Assembly: GCA_035578155.1 (NCBI GenBank)
Contig: JAPWDM010000008.1
Location: 17,734,342 to 17,798,341, forward strand
DNA: 64,000 nt
Source of the DNA: Brachynemurus nebulosus
Taxonomy: Eukaryota; Arthropoda; Insecta; Neuroptera; Myrmeleontidae
Reading direction: 5' to 3'
Positions within the stretch are counted from its first letter, which is position 1; each line of letters begins with the position of its first letter. Of the stretch, positions 11,745 to 24,290 are shown one piece after another. Below the pieces are notes generated by a model that did no database searches, had not been told where the DNA came from, and saw only the letters and a list, made by a program, of their open reading frames with translations. A program made the position numbers and the translations under genes.

Positions 11745-13440
11745 ATACCATAAAGTAAATATACGTAGATTTCGATATAGTATTCGTATAATACTATACA
11801 AACTGTTTAGATTTTGTTTGTTATAGCGCATAGCAAAATTATAACATGAAAGAATAGTCCGACCCAGACACGGGCAAGACAACCGTCGGTCGGGATACAA
11901 ATACCGTGAAGTTTCGTTCCGGTTTCAAGCGACAGCGATACAAAAACAACCCGGTTAGTAGTTGTAGCTCTTACAACTGTACGAGTATTGTTGTTACAGC
12001 TACACGTATATACGTATATATGTATAATCAGGTTCATAAAAAATTGAGACAAAGTTTTTACGGAGCTTTGTAGTGAACACTGTAAGAGTTGTAGCGGTTT
12101 GCTTATACCTAAAATGCTCGACTTTCGCGCCCAAAACCGTTACTTAATATCCCACACAGAATTAGCGCTGATTGGATGCCGGTAAAGTTCCAAAGTCGGG
12201 TTCTATCGAAGAATTACTCTCCGTTGTGTGCTTTGCGAAATCACTTTATTAAATATTTTTTACATAAAATTCTGTAATAATAATTTACATTATTCAACCA
12301 AAAGTGCAATAATTTTTTTTTAATAAAATAAATTATAAATATGTCTAAATAAACATTTCCGAAACTGTTTTGTGTTTTATTTATTTAACAAGGCCTTAAC
12401 AAAACAATTATATTTTTTGTTGGACATAGAGCAACAATTGCTTACGGCCTATTTCTAACAAGTCCAAATCTCATCTCCTTTCTTTCACCTCATCATTGCA
12501 AAGATATATCAATCTTCCACTTGTCCCAACTATCCAGTTATTTTTCCTTTATATCGAATACTAGCGCCAAGGGCGCTAGTGATAAGCAACATGTTAGCAA
12601 AAAGGGGAACCACAAAATAATATAATATTATAAATTAATTCAAAGGATAATAGTTAAGCTATTCATTTCTAGATGGCTCTCAGTGCTAACAAAAATTCAT
12701 TACTAAGTTAAATAGCCGATATAAAAACCAATGGAAATTTAGTTCATTACTTCAAAATTTGACCACTAGGTGTCAGTCACCGTATCGTAACATCCATTAC
12801 AACACGTACATTTAGATGGTAATCGACGCAGCTAAAGTGTGGGGAAATTACGGAGAAATTTTTTTAAATAATTTTTGATAGTCAAAAATTAAAAAAAAAA
12901 AATTTCAATAAAATTGTTGTTTTTGAAATATTAAAACTTTCCGCAATCTTCTCATGGTCAATCAAAATTTTTCCGTTCAAACTGTCACACGATATTGACA
13001 TTGTTAAGTATCAATTATATTTGACATTTTTAAGTATATTTAACATTTTTAAGTATCAATTATTATGACATTTTTGTCATTTTTCTAATAGCTCATCAAA
13101 ATTATTGGACGAAATTAATTATTTTTGTCTCTTGTAAATCCTTTACATTCAAATAATTGTTTATTATAAATGTCATTAACGTCTAAATATTTTTCAATAG
13201 AGAATAAACGCAAGCTTGGAGAATAGCTGGACGTAGATTACTAAAAAACCACTTATCAGAAAAATTATCTCAGATTTTCTTGAAACAATCTATATCTACT
13301 TACATCTTGTACCTACTGAATTAACTATAAAATATCCTTCTTAGATGTACGGAAAATTTAGAGCTGGCCGGGAGAAAATAACGTTATGTTGTGTCATCAG
13401 CCGTCTACCGTCTGTCATGCTAACAATTTTCATAACACTG
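11745..13440. other. Non-coding interval
   Basis: No supported gene. A perfect 9-base inverted repeat with a 3-base loop (ACTAGCGCC AAG GGCGCTAGT) lies at 12560-12580. The rest is AT-rich with no motif I recognise. Confidence 0.4.
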
Positions 13441-13446
13441 TGCCAA

Positions 13447-13522
<76 letters not shown>
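13447..13522. repeat. (TA)n microsatellite
   Basis: About 75 bases of TA repeats. It produces spurious open frames of alternating Ile-Tyr (13345-13578). Confidence 0.95.
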
Positions 13523-13525
<3 letters not shown>

Positions 13526-14090
13526 TTATTTGTCTATATACAGGTGAGCTATTTTGCTCTTGTTTGAACTGTAAGTAACAGTTTTATTTTACTTTCAAAA
13601 AGTATAGTTTTTATTTCGACCAACATGATAACGTTAATTTTATGAATAATTTAAAGAATGATTTTAAAAACGCAGAAGCCGAGGAGTGGATTTGACACTA
13701 TAGACATCAAGATTTAAATAACTAAATAAGTACTGTTACTTTTCAATCAAACTCTATATACTCGATGTATGTATATATTTATTTTCGCACGATAGAAAAT
13801 GATATTCATATAATAATGACAAAGATAAAATATCCTTACGTAAGAATTGTGTCTACGGAGTCTGAAGAAAAATGATTCTGTACTGACCGACAAATAAAAT
13901 AAAATGTTTAACACCTTTTTAAGATGAAAAATATTCCAACGCTGAAGTGCATTAAGGTGCATTGGTGCGTCACAGATTTAAATCATTATACCAAATCCAA
14001 AAATATATATCAATTTTTATTGTAAATTAAAACTGGTTAATTTTGCATATAGTTTTATTAAACGTTTAAAAATGAAACAATTTTCTTACA

Positions 14091-15095
14091 CAGTAAAAAA
14101 ATTTGTGTTCTGCGTAAAAAAAAAACCAGTGGCTAAAATTTTTGTGTTAAATAAGTAACACAACCCTGCGTAACATTTCGTGTTTGTGTTAGATGAAAAT
14201 ATTAACACAAATTTAGATTTAACAGAATAAACATGTTAACTTGGTTTGGACAGCAAGGAAGTAACACAATATTTGTGTAGAGCGAAAGAATGCTGCAAAT
14301 ACCTAACTTACATTAGAATATATATCTTCAAAATTATATATAATAAAAAAATGAGAATAGTTCGTATTATTAAACAAAATCGAACAATTATAAGATTTTT
14401 CAGTTATTGACGAATATAGTTTTATTAAACGTTTAAAAATGAAACAATTTTCTTATATTTTAAGGTTATTTTGTTACAAATTCAGTTACAAAAAATCATG
14501 TAAGCTTACTTAAGATTGCATTATATAATATACAATCTCGTAAGCTTACATGATTTTTTCTTAACTGAATCTGTAACAAAATAACTTTAAAATGTAAGAA
14601 AATTGTTTCATTTTTAAAAGTTTAATAATACTATATTCGTCAATAACTGAAAAAAACTTATAATTTTTCGGTTTTGTTTAATAATAAGAACTACTCCCAT
14701 CTTTTTTATTATATATATTTTGGTAGATATATATTCTAATGTAACGTAAAGGGCCACGCATACGTCACAATGTTAAAATAATTTTTTAATTCTATACGCT
14801 TAAAGTGTTATTCAAAATAAAGAACACTAGTTTTGTATACGTATGACACAATTTTTGTGTTGAAATATCCAAAAAAGGCGTACTTATAACATTATTTTGC
14901 TTTACACAAAGATTGTGTTACTTTTTTGTTGTTCAAAACAGATTAACATTTTTATTCTGTTAAATCGAAATTTGTGTTAATATTTTCATTTAACACAAAC
15001 ACTAAATGTTACATTAACGCAGGGTTGTGTTACTTATTTAAAACAAAAATTTTAACCACTAGTTTTTTTTACGAAGAACACAAATTTTTTTACTG
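14091..15095. mobile_element. Foldback element of about 1 kb with CAGTAAAAAAATTTGTG ends
   Basis: Outer ends CAGTAAAAAAATTTGTG and its complement bound two long inverted arms rich in AACACAA words. The centre is near 14530, between two copies of the self-complementary word GTAAGCTTAC. A 40-base stretch from just outside the left end (14050-14090, ATAGTTTTATTAAACGTTT) recurs inside the left arm at about 14417, suggesting insertion next to or into a related copy. Confidence 0.75.
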
Positions 15096-15700
15096 TTTTT
15101 TCGGAATTTCTTTGCTTCATTTATTTATTTTTTAATTTTATTTTATATACAGCGTTTCCTTTTTTATACGGTGTATACGGACCGCATAAAAAAATTGCAC
15201 GGGTTTCCGGCGATTATTACTGATTTTGAAAATTTGTTCATTGTTAGCGACTTAAACTATTTTAGATGGGTACAGGTTGTTTTATGAGATTCGCCAATGT
15301 GCTGTCTTTGGAAATTTGCTTTGCTGCGGTAGGGGTGTTTCATTTTTTGTTCAGTAACTGCATCCCCTTACAAGGAGCTTCCACATGAAAAGTGTCCAGA
15401 TGCCTCTCAAAGCTAAATCCGGTTCTGGACGTACTTACCATCTATATTTGCAAAAATTTCTCATATGTATTTAATCACTTAATGTAAGTTCCATTACGGA
15501 GCTTATTGACCTTTTGATTTTGAAATTCTAACTTGATTGTAGACTTTTGTAAAAAACGGAACCTGTGCTAAGCGAAAAGCAGTTTCAGTGACCAATGAAA
15601 ATTGGACAAATATGAATCTTTCTTTAGTTTCAAATATTAGTTTTTTATAATTTCAAAAATAACAGTTTCTGGCATTAAAACAGAGTAGTAACACATGATT
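15096..15700. other. Non-coding interval
   Basis: AT-rich. No open frame or repeat that I can assign. Confidence 0.35.
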
Positions 15701-15705
15701 ATTGA

Positions 15706-15776
15706 ACTGGAGTCTAGAGGACAAGACACCTGACTAGTTACCGGAAAATTCTGGGTTCGAGTCCCACCTGATCCAG
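15706..15776 (+). repeat. tRNA-like sequence, AGT anticodon position (SINE-like)
   Basis: A CTGGAGT/GATCCAG acceptor-like pairing (6 of 7), a B-box-like GGGTTCGAGTCCC, and the loop CTAGTTA at the anticodon position. The same loop is seen at 47672-47747 and 59391-59463. The anticodon stem pairs badly. Probably a tRNA-Thr-derived repeat rather than a functional tRNA. Confidence 0.45.
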
Positions 15777-15853
15777 TTTGACAATTTTTCAATCAATATG
15801 TGACTTTTAATTAAATAGAAATCTGTATTTATTTAAGCTAAAGTTAATAGTAT

Positions 15854-16334
15854 ATTATTCAACGAGCTGGTAATGATAGGTATTACTCACGAAAATTAAT
15901 TTGCGAGGCGAGTGTCGTAATGCATCTGGGTGAGTAATAACCATTGCAAGTGAGTAGATTACTATAATTTTTCTACGACTTTCTTCCTTTTTGATTTAAA
16001 TAAAACTGAATATAAATTTTAATAAACTAAAAGAATAAAATTTTAATCTATCTCTAATTGTATTAAATATTCGTTTATGTATCTATGGAAATTATCAAAT
16101 TAAATAATAAATTATTTTATTTACTTGCACGTTACTACACAACATATATTAAATTAAAATTCAATGCATATATTATTCACAAAACAATCGCAAACCCATT
16201 GAATAATGGTTAAAACTGTGATTTCGTTCGTCAAAAAGGGTATTGAGTAATGATCATTCCTCCACACCTTTGAATAATGCCTAACTGTCTCAACAATTAA
16301 CAGATATATAATGAGTGTGTTCTTCAACAGGAGT
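15854..16334 (+). repeat. Dispersed repeat R1, copy 1 (about 480 bp)
   Basis: Runs from ATTCAACGAGCTGGTAATG to GTGTTCTTCAACAGGAGTAG. An inverted copy lies at 23515-24005. Shared words include GCGAGGCGAGTGTCGTAATG. No coding potential; unclassified interspersed repeat. Confidence 0.75.
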
Positions 16335-17125
16335 AGAAAAAAATTATTACCTTCTTAAATTATTTCCTTATACTGTATATTCACACTAAAACACTTTTTT
16401 AGTTCCTCACTACTTTCATTTTTTTTTTTATTAAAAAAAAAATGCACCAAAAATGTTTTGATTGATTTGAACTGATTGATTGTCATGGAAAAACTGTTTT
16501 TGAAATATTTGATTTGACTCGAGCGACCCGAGTGTTCCGCTTACTGTTTCCAAACTTCCTCATCAAACCGACAAATATATTTACCAATGACACTTTTAGA
16601 GGATGGATACAGAATCATGACAGCGAGCATAATATTGTCCATACATATGTATGCATATGTACATAATATGTATGTATGTCTCTATTGTTAGAGATCAACC
16701 AATGAATTTGATTCAAAAATGTGTAATATATATTTTTCATTTTTAAAATTAAATTCTAATTGTATTGAATATAATAATCAACCTCGTGGTACAACAACGG
16801 CCACTTATAGGGGGTGGTACGTAATACCGACCGTTGCATCTTTAACTGACTTGATAATTTATGACTGACAATTTAACTCATGTGTATCAAATCCCATAAG
16901 AATATTGTAGTTTTCACTTTTACCATGGAAAAAAAGTTCGGACAGATCTTTACAGCGAAAAAAATGGTACAAAATATTTAACTGGTTATTTCATTGTAGA
17001 CAATCACGATAAAAACGAAACAAAAATTCGTATTGGTAAATTTAACTGATTTCGGAACCATAGTAACAATGTATTATTAGATAATAATATGAATTATAGG
17101 TACTAATTTATTTTATTCGTTTAAT
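16335..17125. other. Non-coding interval
   Basis: Contains a short ATGTATGT-rich stretch at about 16640-16680. No gene recognised. Confidence 0.35.
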
Positions 17126-17129
17126 TGTC

Positions 17130-17375
17130 TTACCGTATTACACTTGAGTTTTATATTGTTTCTGAATAAATTTGTGTTTTTTACAACTTAAATTTCTTGC
17201 CTAAAAGCAATTTAACTCGAAGAACTGTCAACTAACAAGAACGCTTCAGCTTCGCTGTCGCATTTTTGTTAGTTGACAGTTCTTCTTGTTAAATTGCTAG
17301 GCAAGAGATTTTCGTTAGACGAACTCAAATTTATTCGATAAAATATAAACCTCTCGTGTAATAATAAGTGAATAT
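17130..17375. mobile_element. Palindromic MITE, about 245 bp
   Basis: Inverted halves centred near 17250. The inner arms carry AGAACTGTCAACTAACAAGA and its complement, then CTTGCCTA...TAGGCAAG. The outer arms carry TATTACACTTGAG against its approximate complement CTCTCGTGTAATA. It would fold into one long hairpin. No coding content. Confidence 0.65.
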
Positions 17376-17379
17376 TAGG

Positions 17380-18060
17380 GATTAAAACCCATCAGTAACT
17401 TGTAAAATGTAAATTCGTAACCCAACCGAATTTTGTTTTCATTTTTATTTAAACTAAGGCAGTAGTGTTGATCAAAAATGTTTTATTGGGGTGTAAGTCA
17501 TATTTTCAAACTAAATTAAGTTTCAGAATGTCATTTAAGTTACGGTTAAGCTAGCAGGTACATAGTATATAGTTTCACAGTGTTGGTCATGTTTTCAATG
17601 TAGTAAAAAAAATCACAGACTTCTGTTTCAAAAAAAGCAAAACATTTACGCAACCAATAAATTTGGGATTCAACAGAAAATTAGTTGGACATTAACTTTT
17701 GTCTTGCGATGTACTTTCGTATTTAATATGCTTGTGTATAAAATTTATACAAATTTACCGGAAATATTAACTGCAGTATGATTACAAAAACTTCGTTGCA
17801 AATTTTATATTCTGAATTTGTGACATTTTTTGAATATTTTGAAACATTCTCTCTCCATTGTTTCTTTAAAATCCGGAAATTATTTTGAAACCAGATCTTT
17901 CGCAATTCTATACAAAAACCTGTCGTAAATACCCACATAATATGATAGTCTTTGTAGTATTTACGACCCTTTTTGAAGTCCCGAAGTTTTGACAGAATTT
18001 TAACTTCAAGTGCATTTTTTCTGATATCTCAGTGATAGATATTTGAGTAAATTTGGCTAA
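17380..18060. other. Non-coding interval
   Basis: AT-rich. The minus-strand open frame 17723-17938 is short and featureless. Confidence 0.35.
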
Positions 18061-18068
18061 TATTCATT

Positions 18069-18532
18069 TAGATTAACGGATTTCAAACTTTTTTCTCTCA
18101 CGTACCCCTTGAGGAGGTTTTTCGTTTATGAGTACCCCTTATCTCCTAAAATGGAGGCTTCAAGTTCTTATTACCAATATTCTTGTTTATTACAAATTTC
18201 TTCACAAACCTTTTTAAGGTTATAGTAAAGTAATAGGATCTTAAATAACAAAAGCCAATAATTACAAATATTGAGTCATTCAGAATATAATAAATTTTTC
18301 GTAGTAAGTAAAAAAAAAATATTAAAAAAAGTAAAATAGTTTCATCAGGTGACGCCTAATCAAGCTTTAAAATTATTCTTTTCCATCCATTTTCTTTTTT
18401 AAATCATAATTTTTTAATTGAAGCGTCTTATGTTTTTTTAGCATTCGCCATTACCAATAATGTTTTCATGTACCCGTAAGAAGCTCTCCACGTAACCCGA
18501 GGGGAACGCGTACCAAAAGTTGAAAATCACTG
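18069..18532. mobile_element. hAT-type non-autonomous element, ACCCCTT-rich
   Basis: Flanked by the 8-base direct repeat ATTTAGAT. The inner ends are degenerate inverted repeats: TTTCAAACTTTT at the left, AAAAGTTGAAAATCACTG at the right. The ends carry the ACGTACCCCTTGAGG / CCCGAGGGGAACGCGTAC wording common in insect hAT MITEs. No transposase. Confidence 0.65.
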
Positions 18533-18540
18533 ATTTAGAT

Positions 18541-19600
18541 CGTTTATTTCGTTTTTTTAGGACCACAGGACTTCAGGGGCGCTTTTAACCTCGTGTGTTT
18601 GGTGTATGAATTTATCGATGTTTATATTTGGCCCTTTTTAAGGCTCCAGACTACTGGGCAACAATCTTAAGTAATTTAAAGATTATTATTTCCAAGATTT
18701 CAATAGTATTTGAGCAAAATTTGGTTAAGATGAAGTCTTAGGGCTCTGGGCCCTATCAAATGGTTTCAATATATATCATAAACATATTTTTCCATTTCTT
18801 AAAGATGTTTTTAGCCCTGCATGTTTATGGTAAAATGTAAACTTCAACATTTGAAAATAATTAAATCAATTTTTCAAATAAAACCAGCTTTTTAAGAACT
18901 CTACTTTTGATTGTTTACATTTCCGTTTTAAGATAAATTAATCCTCTTACTTCTTGTAAATAAACTAAATAATCACACAGTATCACAACCGACATAATAT
19001 GTATATATCCAGTTGTGTATTTAAAAAGTGATATCAAATTATAATAATAAGTTTTATATATGGAGATTCGGATCAGTGAAGCCTGTGAAATAATAAAATT
19101 GACAAATGAAATAAACAATTCATATTGTACGTACTGCTTAGGTTCGGTACCAAGCAACGAAAAACCATTCGCAGTGTTACATTGCCGGCTAATAGCAGTA
19201 AAAACCCATTGATATACAACAATATATATATTTGTAAACTTAGTAATAATGACTCAGTTGGTAGCTGATCTAGAAAAATAGTTAGTTGGGAGCGGCCCTT
19301 TAAATACATGATCGCATACAGATAATATATAATGTTCGACCAATCCCATCAGATTGAATCTTCCTGTTTGAAAATGTTCGAATAATAGATTTTATACACG
19401 GCCTTTAATTTCAAAAAAAAAAAAAAGAAAATGAGTTTTAAGTGACACGTTTTAACCTTGACATAAAATTATGTATCCAAATAGTTGCACTGAGATTTGA
19501 AAAATTCGTCAAGTCCGTGTTAAGCACACATAAAATCAGGAGTGCGTAGTTAGCAGCTAGAGTTTTTCATAATTCTCGAAATAGGCAAAAAAATCCAAAA
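18541..19600. other. Non-coding interval
   Basis: No gene recognised. Short minus-strand frames at 18915-19309 have no motif. Confidence 0.35.
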
Positions 19601-19605
19601 ATAGT

Positions 19606-19662
19606 TCAGTCTACAAAGTATTCACCATTGCTTTCTACGATTTTACGCCACCTATCAGGCAT
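19606..19662 (-). pseudogene. Mariner-family transposase C-terminal remnant
   Basis: On the minus strand the reading MPDRWRKIVESNGEYFVD ends at a stop codon. This matches the conserved C-terminal tail of mariner transposases (L-P-x-R-W-x-K-x-V-x-x-N-G-x-Y-F). Upstream, past about 19685, the frame is lost and no DDD catalytic region is readable nearby. Only a short 3' relic of a mariner copy remains. Confidence 0.7.
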
Positions 19663-19689
19663 CGCTGTAGAAATTAATTAGTTTTAAGG

Positions 19690-20400
19690 CCCAAAATTTA
19701 TCAAAAAAAAATCTCGGTTTCTTCAATATTTTGAGAACTTCTCGCTATGATAATAAAATAAATATTTCACCTTACAAAAAACCGCAAGAAGTCGAAACTT
19801 CAAAAAAATCTGAAACTTTGTTAGTATGTAGAAGGTGACTACCTAATAACATAAAGAATATAAGTGGCTACTAAAAAACGATTTTAAGGGATGAAATACC
19901 CCATCAGAACTCTAATAATAAATATAACATTATTTTTTGCATTCAAGAAAAATATCGCTTATTATTTACCAGCCTTTACTAAGGCAGTATTTTAGCCTAG
20001 AATTTTTTAAAATTAGATTTCTTTCGTTTTCTGAAAGTATAGGCAGTTATAAATCTGCCCTTAAAAGGAAATTTAAAAATTTTAAAAATTTATAAAGTTA
20101 TAGTTGATTTAAAGTAGTTGGTGCGTAAAACGATTTTTCAAAGGATTTTAACGAAACCCCTCTAGACATTTATTTAATTCAATACCAGTAATACGAGCCT
20201 ATTCCAAAAAAAAAAAAAAAAAAAATGACCACCCCAATTTTAAGAAAAACGATTTGAAAGTTTTGTTTTTTTTCAAAGTTGGTCGACATGATATTTCGAA
20301 TTCAATTTATCCAATCGACTTCTTTGGAATGTATAACTTCAATACATGTTGCATTATGGTAAAAACAATTGATATTGTGAAATTTTAATTTTTACTGTTT
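19690..20400. other. Non-coding interval beside the mariner relic
   Basis: AT-rich with an A18-like tract near 20205-20225. Some of it may be decayed mariner sequence, but I cannot read transposase motifs. Confidence 0.3.
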
Positions 20401-20404
20401 TTAA

Positions 20405-20688
20405 CCCTTTGTACTCGATGGGCGCCGCCACAGCGACACAATGCATATCCTTTGCACTCGAAAGGCGTCTCTCAGGCGCCATCCTATTCTTTACTTTAAA
20501 TATCACACTAAGGAAAATTATAAAATTTAATATTAAAATATAATGTTTGCAATATGCAAATAAAAGTAAAATATATAAATAAACTACTTTTGTTTAAAAT
20601 ACTTATTTTTGATGTATTACAATTTTTTATTAAAACTATTGTCGAGTAGCTGAGTACCCATACTGAAAAATGGTTCGAATGCAAAGGG
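20405..20688. mobile_element. TTAA-flanked MITE (piggyBac-like), 284 bp
   Basis: TTAA at 20401-20404 and 20689-20692. Ends CCCTTTGTACTCGA and the near complement TTCGAATGCAAAGGG. The GC-richer phrase GGCGCC occurs twice in the left part. Too small to code for anything. Confidence 0.75.
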
Positions 20689-20694
20689 TTAAAA

Positions 20695-21678
20695 AGTAAT
20701 TTTGTTACAAAGGATCGTCATTTTTAGATTTTTAAAATTTTTTTTCGTTGTAATTCCTGCTGCAATCACAACCTTCATAGATAAGAATCTTTTTTTTTTT
20801 TTTTTTTGTTGCAGATGAACATAAATCCCAAAATTATGTCAACCAAAACACAGAACTTTTTTACATAGCTATATTTAAATCGTTATAAGTCCTTGAATTT
20901 TCTTTTATTTTTTATGAAAATTTTTTATAAAAAAATGGACAGTAAAAATATTAATATTTTTTTTTATTCATTTCTAAAAGAAGCCGTTGCTTTTTAGACT
21001 AGAAGACCCCCTCAATACATGAAAATATGTACATTGGTTAATTTAAATTCTCATATAAACAAATGAAGAACAATTTGTTCGAATACATACGATCGGTATT
21101 GTTGTTCGAATTTAGTTACATTTTATTGAATATAGATGGTGTAAATGTAAAATAGCTATATATAACAATATGATGTTATGTTAATGTTTTGAGTGAATGT
21201 TGTAGTATGTACGTGTATGCTGGGGTTGCTTTGATGTTTCTCGATAATAAATCTAATTATTTGATGTAGACAATATTATTTTGTTTTAGTATAAAATTCA
21301 ATTATGTTTATTAATTGTGGTTTCTACAATAACAAGATACAGGTGGCGCACAAACTAAGTACCTACTTACGGCATATTACCTAGATTTTTGAATTTTCTG
21401 CGATAAGTCACAACTATGCCACACGAATTGCTTTTTCAGTACATATTAAGTATAATCTTCGATCGAGTAACATTAAATCGGCCAACGACTAATAACAAAA
21501 CGATTAAACTCAAATTTTATTCTTAAACAATATTTAAAAAATACTTAATAAAAAGGTTAAAAAGTACTTTCAATAATTTCTTTAAATTTAATAAGTTAAT
21601 TAGTTACTAAAACAATATTAAATATTGAAGATACCTTAATTTTTTTTTATAAAAAAAAAAAAATGTTTTTCAATTTTA
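20695..21678. other. Non-coding interval
   Basis: AT-rich with several poly-T/poly-A tracts. No gene or repeat assigned. Confidence 0.35.
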
Positions 21679-21681
21679 ATA

Positions 21682-21912
21682 GGGTAAAAGCCTCCCTTTG
21701 TGGAACGGTATCTAATTATAATCATTTACATATTAATGAAGTTAATTCTGAAAGAAACGTCTGAAAACAAAAATTATTATTAATAGAATGATTGTTTTCC
21801 AATGTAAATTCACCTCGTATTTAAAGTTTCCATACTTAATTAAAGAAATAAATATGTAAATGTCAAAACTGTTCCAGTATTAGATACCGTTCCACAAAGG
21901 GGGCTTTTACCC
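21682..21912. mobile_element. MITE of family M1, 231 bp
   Basis: Ends GGGTAAAAGCC and GGCTTTTACCC flanked by TA. The interior shares AATGAAGTTAATTCTGAAAG and the AATTATTATTAATAGAATGAT block with the 1.4-kb element at 1815. The end phrase differs: CCCTTTGTGGAACGGTATCT instead of CCTATACCGGAAC. Confidence 0.8.
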
Positions 21913-22094
21913 TACTTATTAACAAAAAGAAGATAATTTTTAGAACTTTTTGGTATAATAAATAGATAATATTTGGGTAATTTTTTGAAAGCGCCATTGA
22001 GAAAGGTGAAAATATTTCTGAAATCGGAAGTCATTTTCTGTCACTTACATCAATTTTAGAGTTTAATGTAATTAACACCTTGACAGTCATAACA

Positions 22095-22426
22095 TAATAT
22101 AATGACAAATTCTTAAAATTTTGGCTAAAAATACGTATTTCTTAGCTTTCAAATCTTTAACACTGACAGACAACACATAGCCTAAACCGTTGGATTTAGA
22201 AGAATGAAATTTTGCACAGGAATTCTCTATGTAACGTAGGTGAGCACTAAGGAAAGATTTTTGAAAATTCGTCCCCTAAGTGGATTTAGTAGGGGATGAA
22301 ATTTTGTATAGTAATTCGCTATTTTTGAAGTTAGTGGAAAAAAATCTGATTTAATAAATGTTTAACACTGACTGACATCCTGAAATGCTGCCGATGGTAA
22401 ATACCATCGGGTGGGTATACGGCTAG
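22095..22426 (+). mobile_element. Helitron-like 3' terminus
   Basis: The sequence ends with a perfect 7-bp hairpin (CCGATGG TAAATA CCATCGG, 22391-22410), then 12 bases, then CTAG followed by T. This is the hallmark of a Helitron 3' end inserting between A and T. The body is shared in reverse with 770-930. The 5' TC end is not located. No Rep/helicase is encoded. Confidence 0.6.
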
Positions 22427-22962
22427 TATTTTAATAAAATTTATAGGGACAAACCATTTTTTCTTAAACTTTAAGACTCAGCAAAAATATCAGCAAAATA
22501 TGTTAAGACTAACACCGACACATTATTTGATATAACCCGAAATCCAGAACTTCCTGTACGCACATCTATAGTTATCTAACATGAAATAGATATACGAGGT
22601 GTCCTATTTGGATGTATACATACGATTTACATGTTAATTTTTAACATTGGATTCTTATAAGGAAAAAGTTATTTCACAAGAGTGCTTTGGACAAACTAAT
22701 AATACTAATTTAATATTATAACTATTGGTACTATAGCTTTAACAATAATAATGCAGCAAAATAAAGAAATGAATGTCGCAATTTTCAAGCAAATCATATT
22801 TTGCTTCCGAGACTACTAAAGTAGCGGAAGCATTGTGATCACTTTTGAAAAATAAAAAATTTTTTCTCTCCAAAATCAAATTTTTTACGCACATTTTACG
22901 TTTTAGAGCTTCCTGAACAATTTTGGTTTGGGCTGTCCGTCTGTCTGTCCGTCTGTGTGTCT

Positions 22963-23251
22963 CCAATTTTGCACCAAGTGGCATAACTTCCGAACTATTC
23001 GATTGTTTTTAATGAAATTTTCAGAAATTATGCAGTTTGGCTCCGCGATGGTCCCCTATGAATTTAAGCAAAATCGGAGTAACGGTAGCAACGCCGCTAC
23101 CATGTCATTCCAAAATTGCACCAAGTGGCATAACTTCGGAACTACTCAATTCTTTTTTATGAAATTTTCAGAAATTATGTAGTTTGGTTCCTGTATGGTC
23201 CCCTATGAATTTAATCGAAATCGGAGTAACGGTAGCTACGCCGCTACCATG
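22963..23251 (+). repeat. Tandem repeat, two units of 147 bp
   Basis: Each unit begins around GCACCAAGTGGCATAACTTC and ends with an ACGCCGCTACCATG phrase. The stretch just before it is a CTGTCCGTCTGTC-type simple repeat. Confidence 0.85.
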
Positions 23252-23514
23252 AAGTCCCATTAAATGTCAATATCTTATTTACTGCTAGTCCCATCTCGCT
23301 CAAATTTTTAGGGTATATTGGGGGTTAGTTTCTAAAATATTTTTGCTATTATTTTATAATTTAGCCTTTAAGTCTTTTGAGTTACAACAGTTTTTTATAA
23401 ACTTCAAGGCGAAAATATAATTTCACGGTATATAATATGTATATTTGGTAGAATACTGTTTTAAAGCCTTTTACGACTACGAGGAAGCTGTGTCCCACCC
23501 TATTGGCAGCGTAC

Positions 23515-24005
23515 TTTTCTACTCCTGTTGAAGAACACACTCATTACATATCCGTTAATTATTGTTGAGAAAGTTAGGCATTATTCAAAGGTGTGGAGGA
23601 ATTTTCAGTACTTACTACCTTTTTGACCAATCAAATCACCGTGTTAAGCATTATTCAATAGGTTGGCTTTTGTTTTGTGCATAATATACGGATCAAATTT
23701 TAATTTCAAATATGTTGCGTAGTAACATATAAGTAAACAAAGTAGCTTGTATTTTGTTTTCATCGTTTGTATATATATAAACATTTAATGAAATTAGAGA
23801 TAGATTCAAAATTGTATACTTTTGACTTAAAAATATTCAATTTTATTTAAATCAAAAAAAAGTCGTAGAAAAAATATCGTATTCTAATCGCTTGCAATGG
23901 CTATTACTCACTCAGATGCATTACGACACTCGCCTCGCAAGTTCGGCTCGTGTCGCAATTTCATCTTCGTGAGTAATAGCTACCATTACCAGCTTGCTGA
24001 ATAAT
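23515..24005 (-). repeat. Dispersed repeat R1, copy 2 (inverted)
   Basis: Reverse-orientation copy of 15854-16334. It has a short extra stretch near 23945-23965 (CGGCTCGTGTCGCAATTTC) that repeats part of the CGAGTGTCG word. Confidence 0.75.
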
Positions 24006-24290
24006 ATACTATTACATAATTAATATTTGTGTCATCTGCTGTAAATTCAAAAAGGCTTTTTTTATTTTCTTGAAAATAAAAATTAAAATAATAAAAATAC
24101 CAAAAATATATTCTGTTGAAGAAATAGTGAAGATAATTTGGTGGAAAAAAATTATTTTATAAAAGAAAATTACCAAAAATAGGAATATGTTTATCCAAAG
24201 CACTCTTGTGACATAATTTTTTTGCTTACTGGAATCCAATGTTAAAAATTAACATGTAAATCGTATGTATACATCCGGCCGGGACACCCA

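Larger units (their letters stand above)
22597..24290. mobile_element. Composite TIR element of about 1.7 kb
   Basis: The ends carry inverted repeats of 80-90 bases including GATGTATACATACGATTTAC and GTAAATCGTATGTATACATC, next to GTGTCC/GGACAC. Inside lie a two-unit tandem repeat (22963-23251) and a nested inverted copy of repeat R1 (23515-24005). No transposase is recognised; the 84-codon frame at 22928-23182 translates the tandem repeat only. Confidence 0.65.

Noticed and set aside
22928..23182. 84-codon open frame in a repeated segment
   Set aside because: It simply reads through two copies of a 147-bp non-coding tandem repeat within a TIR element.
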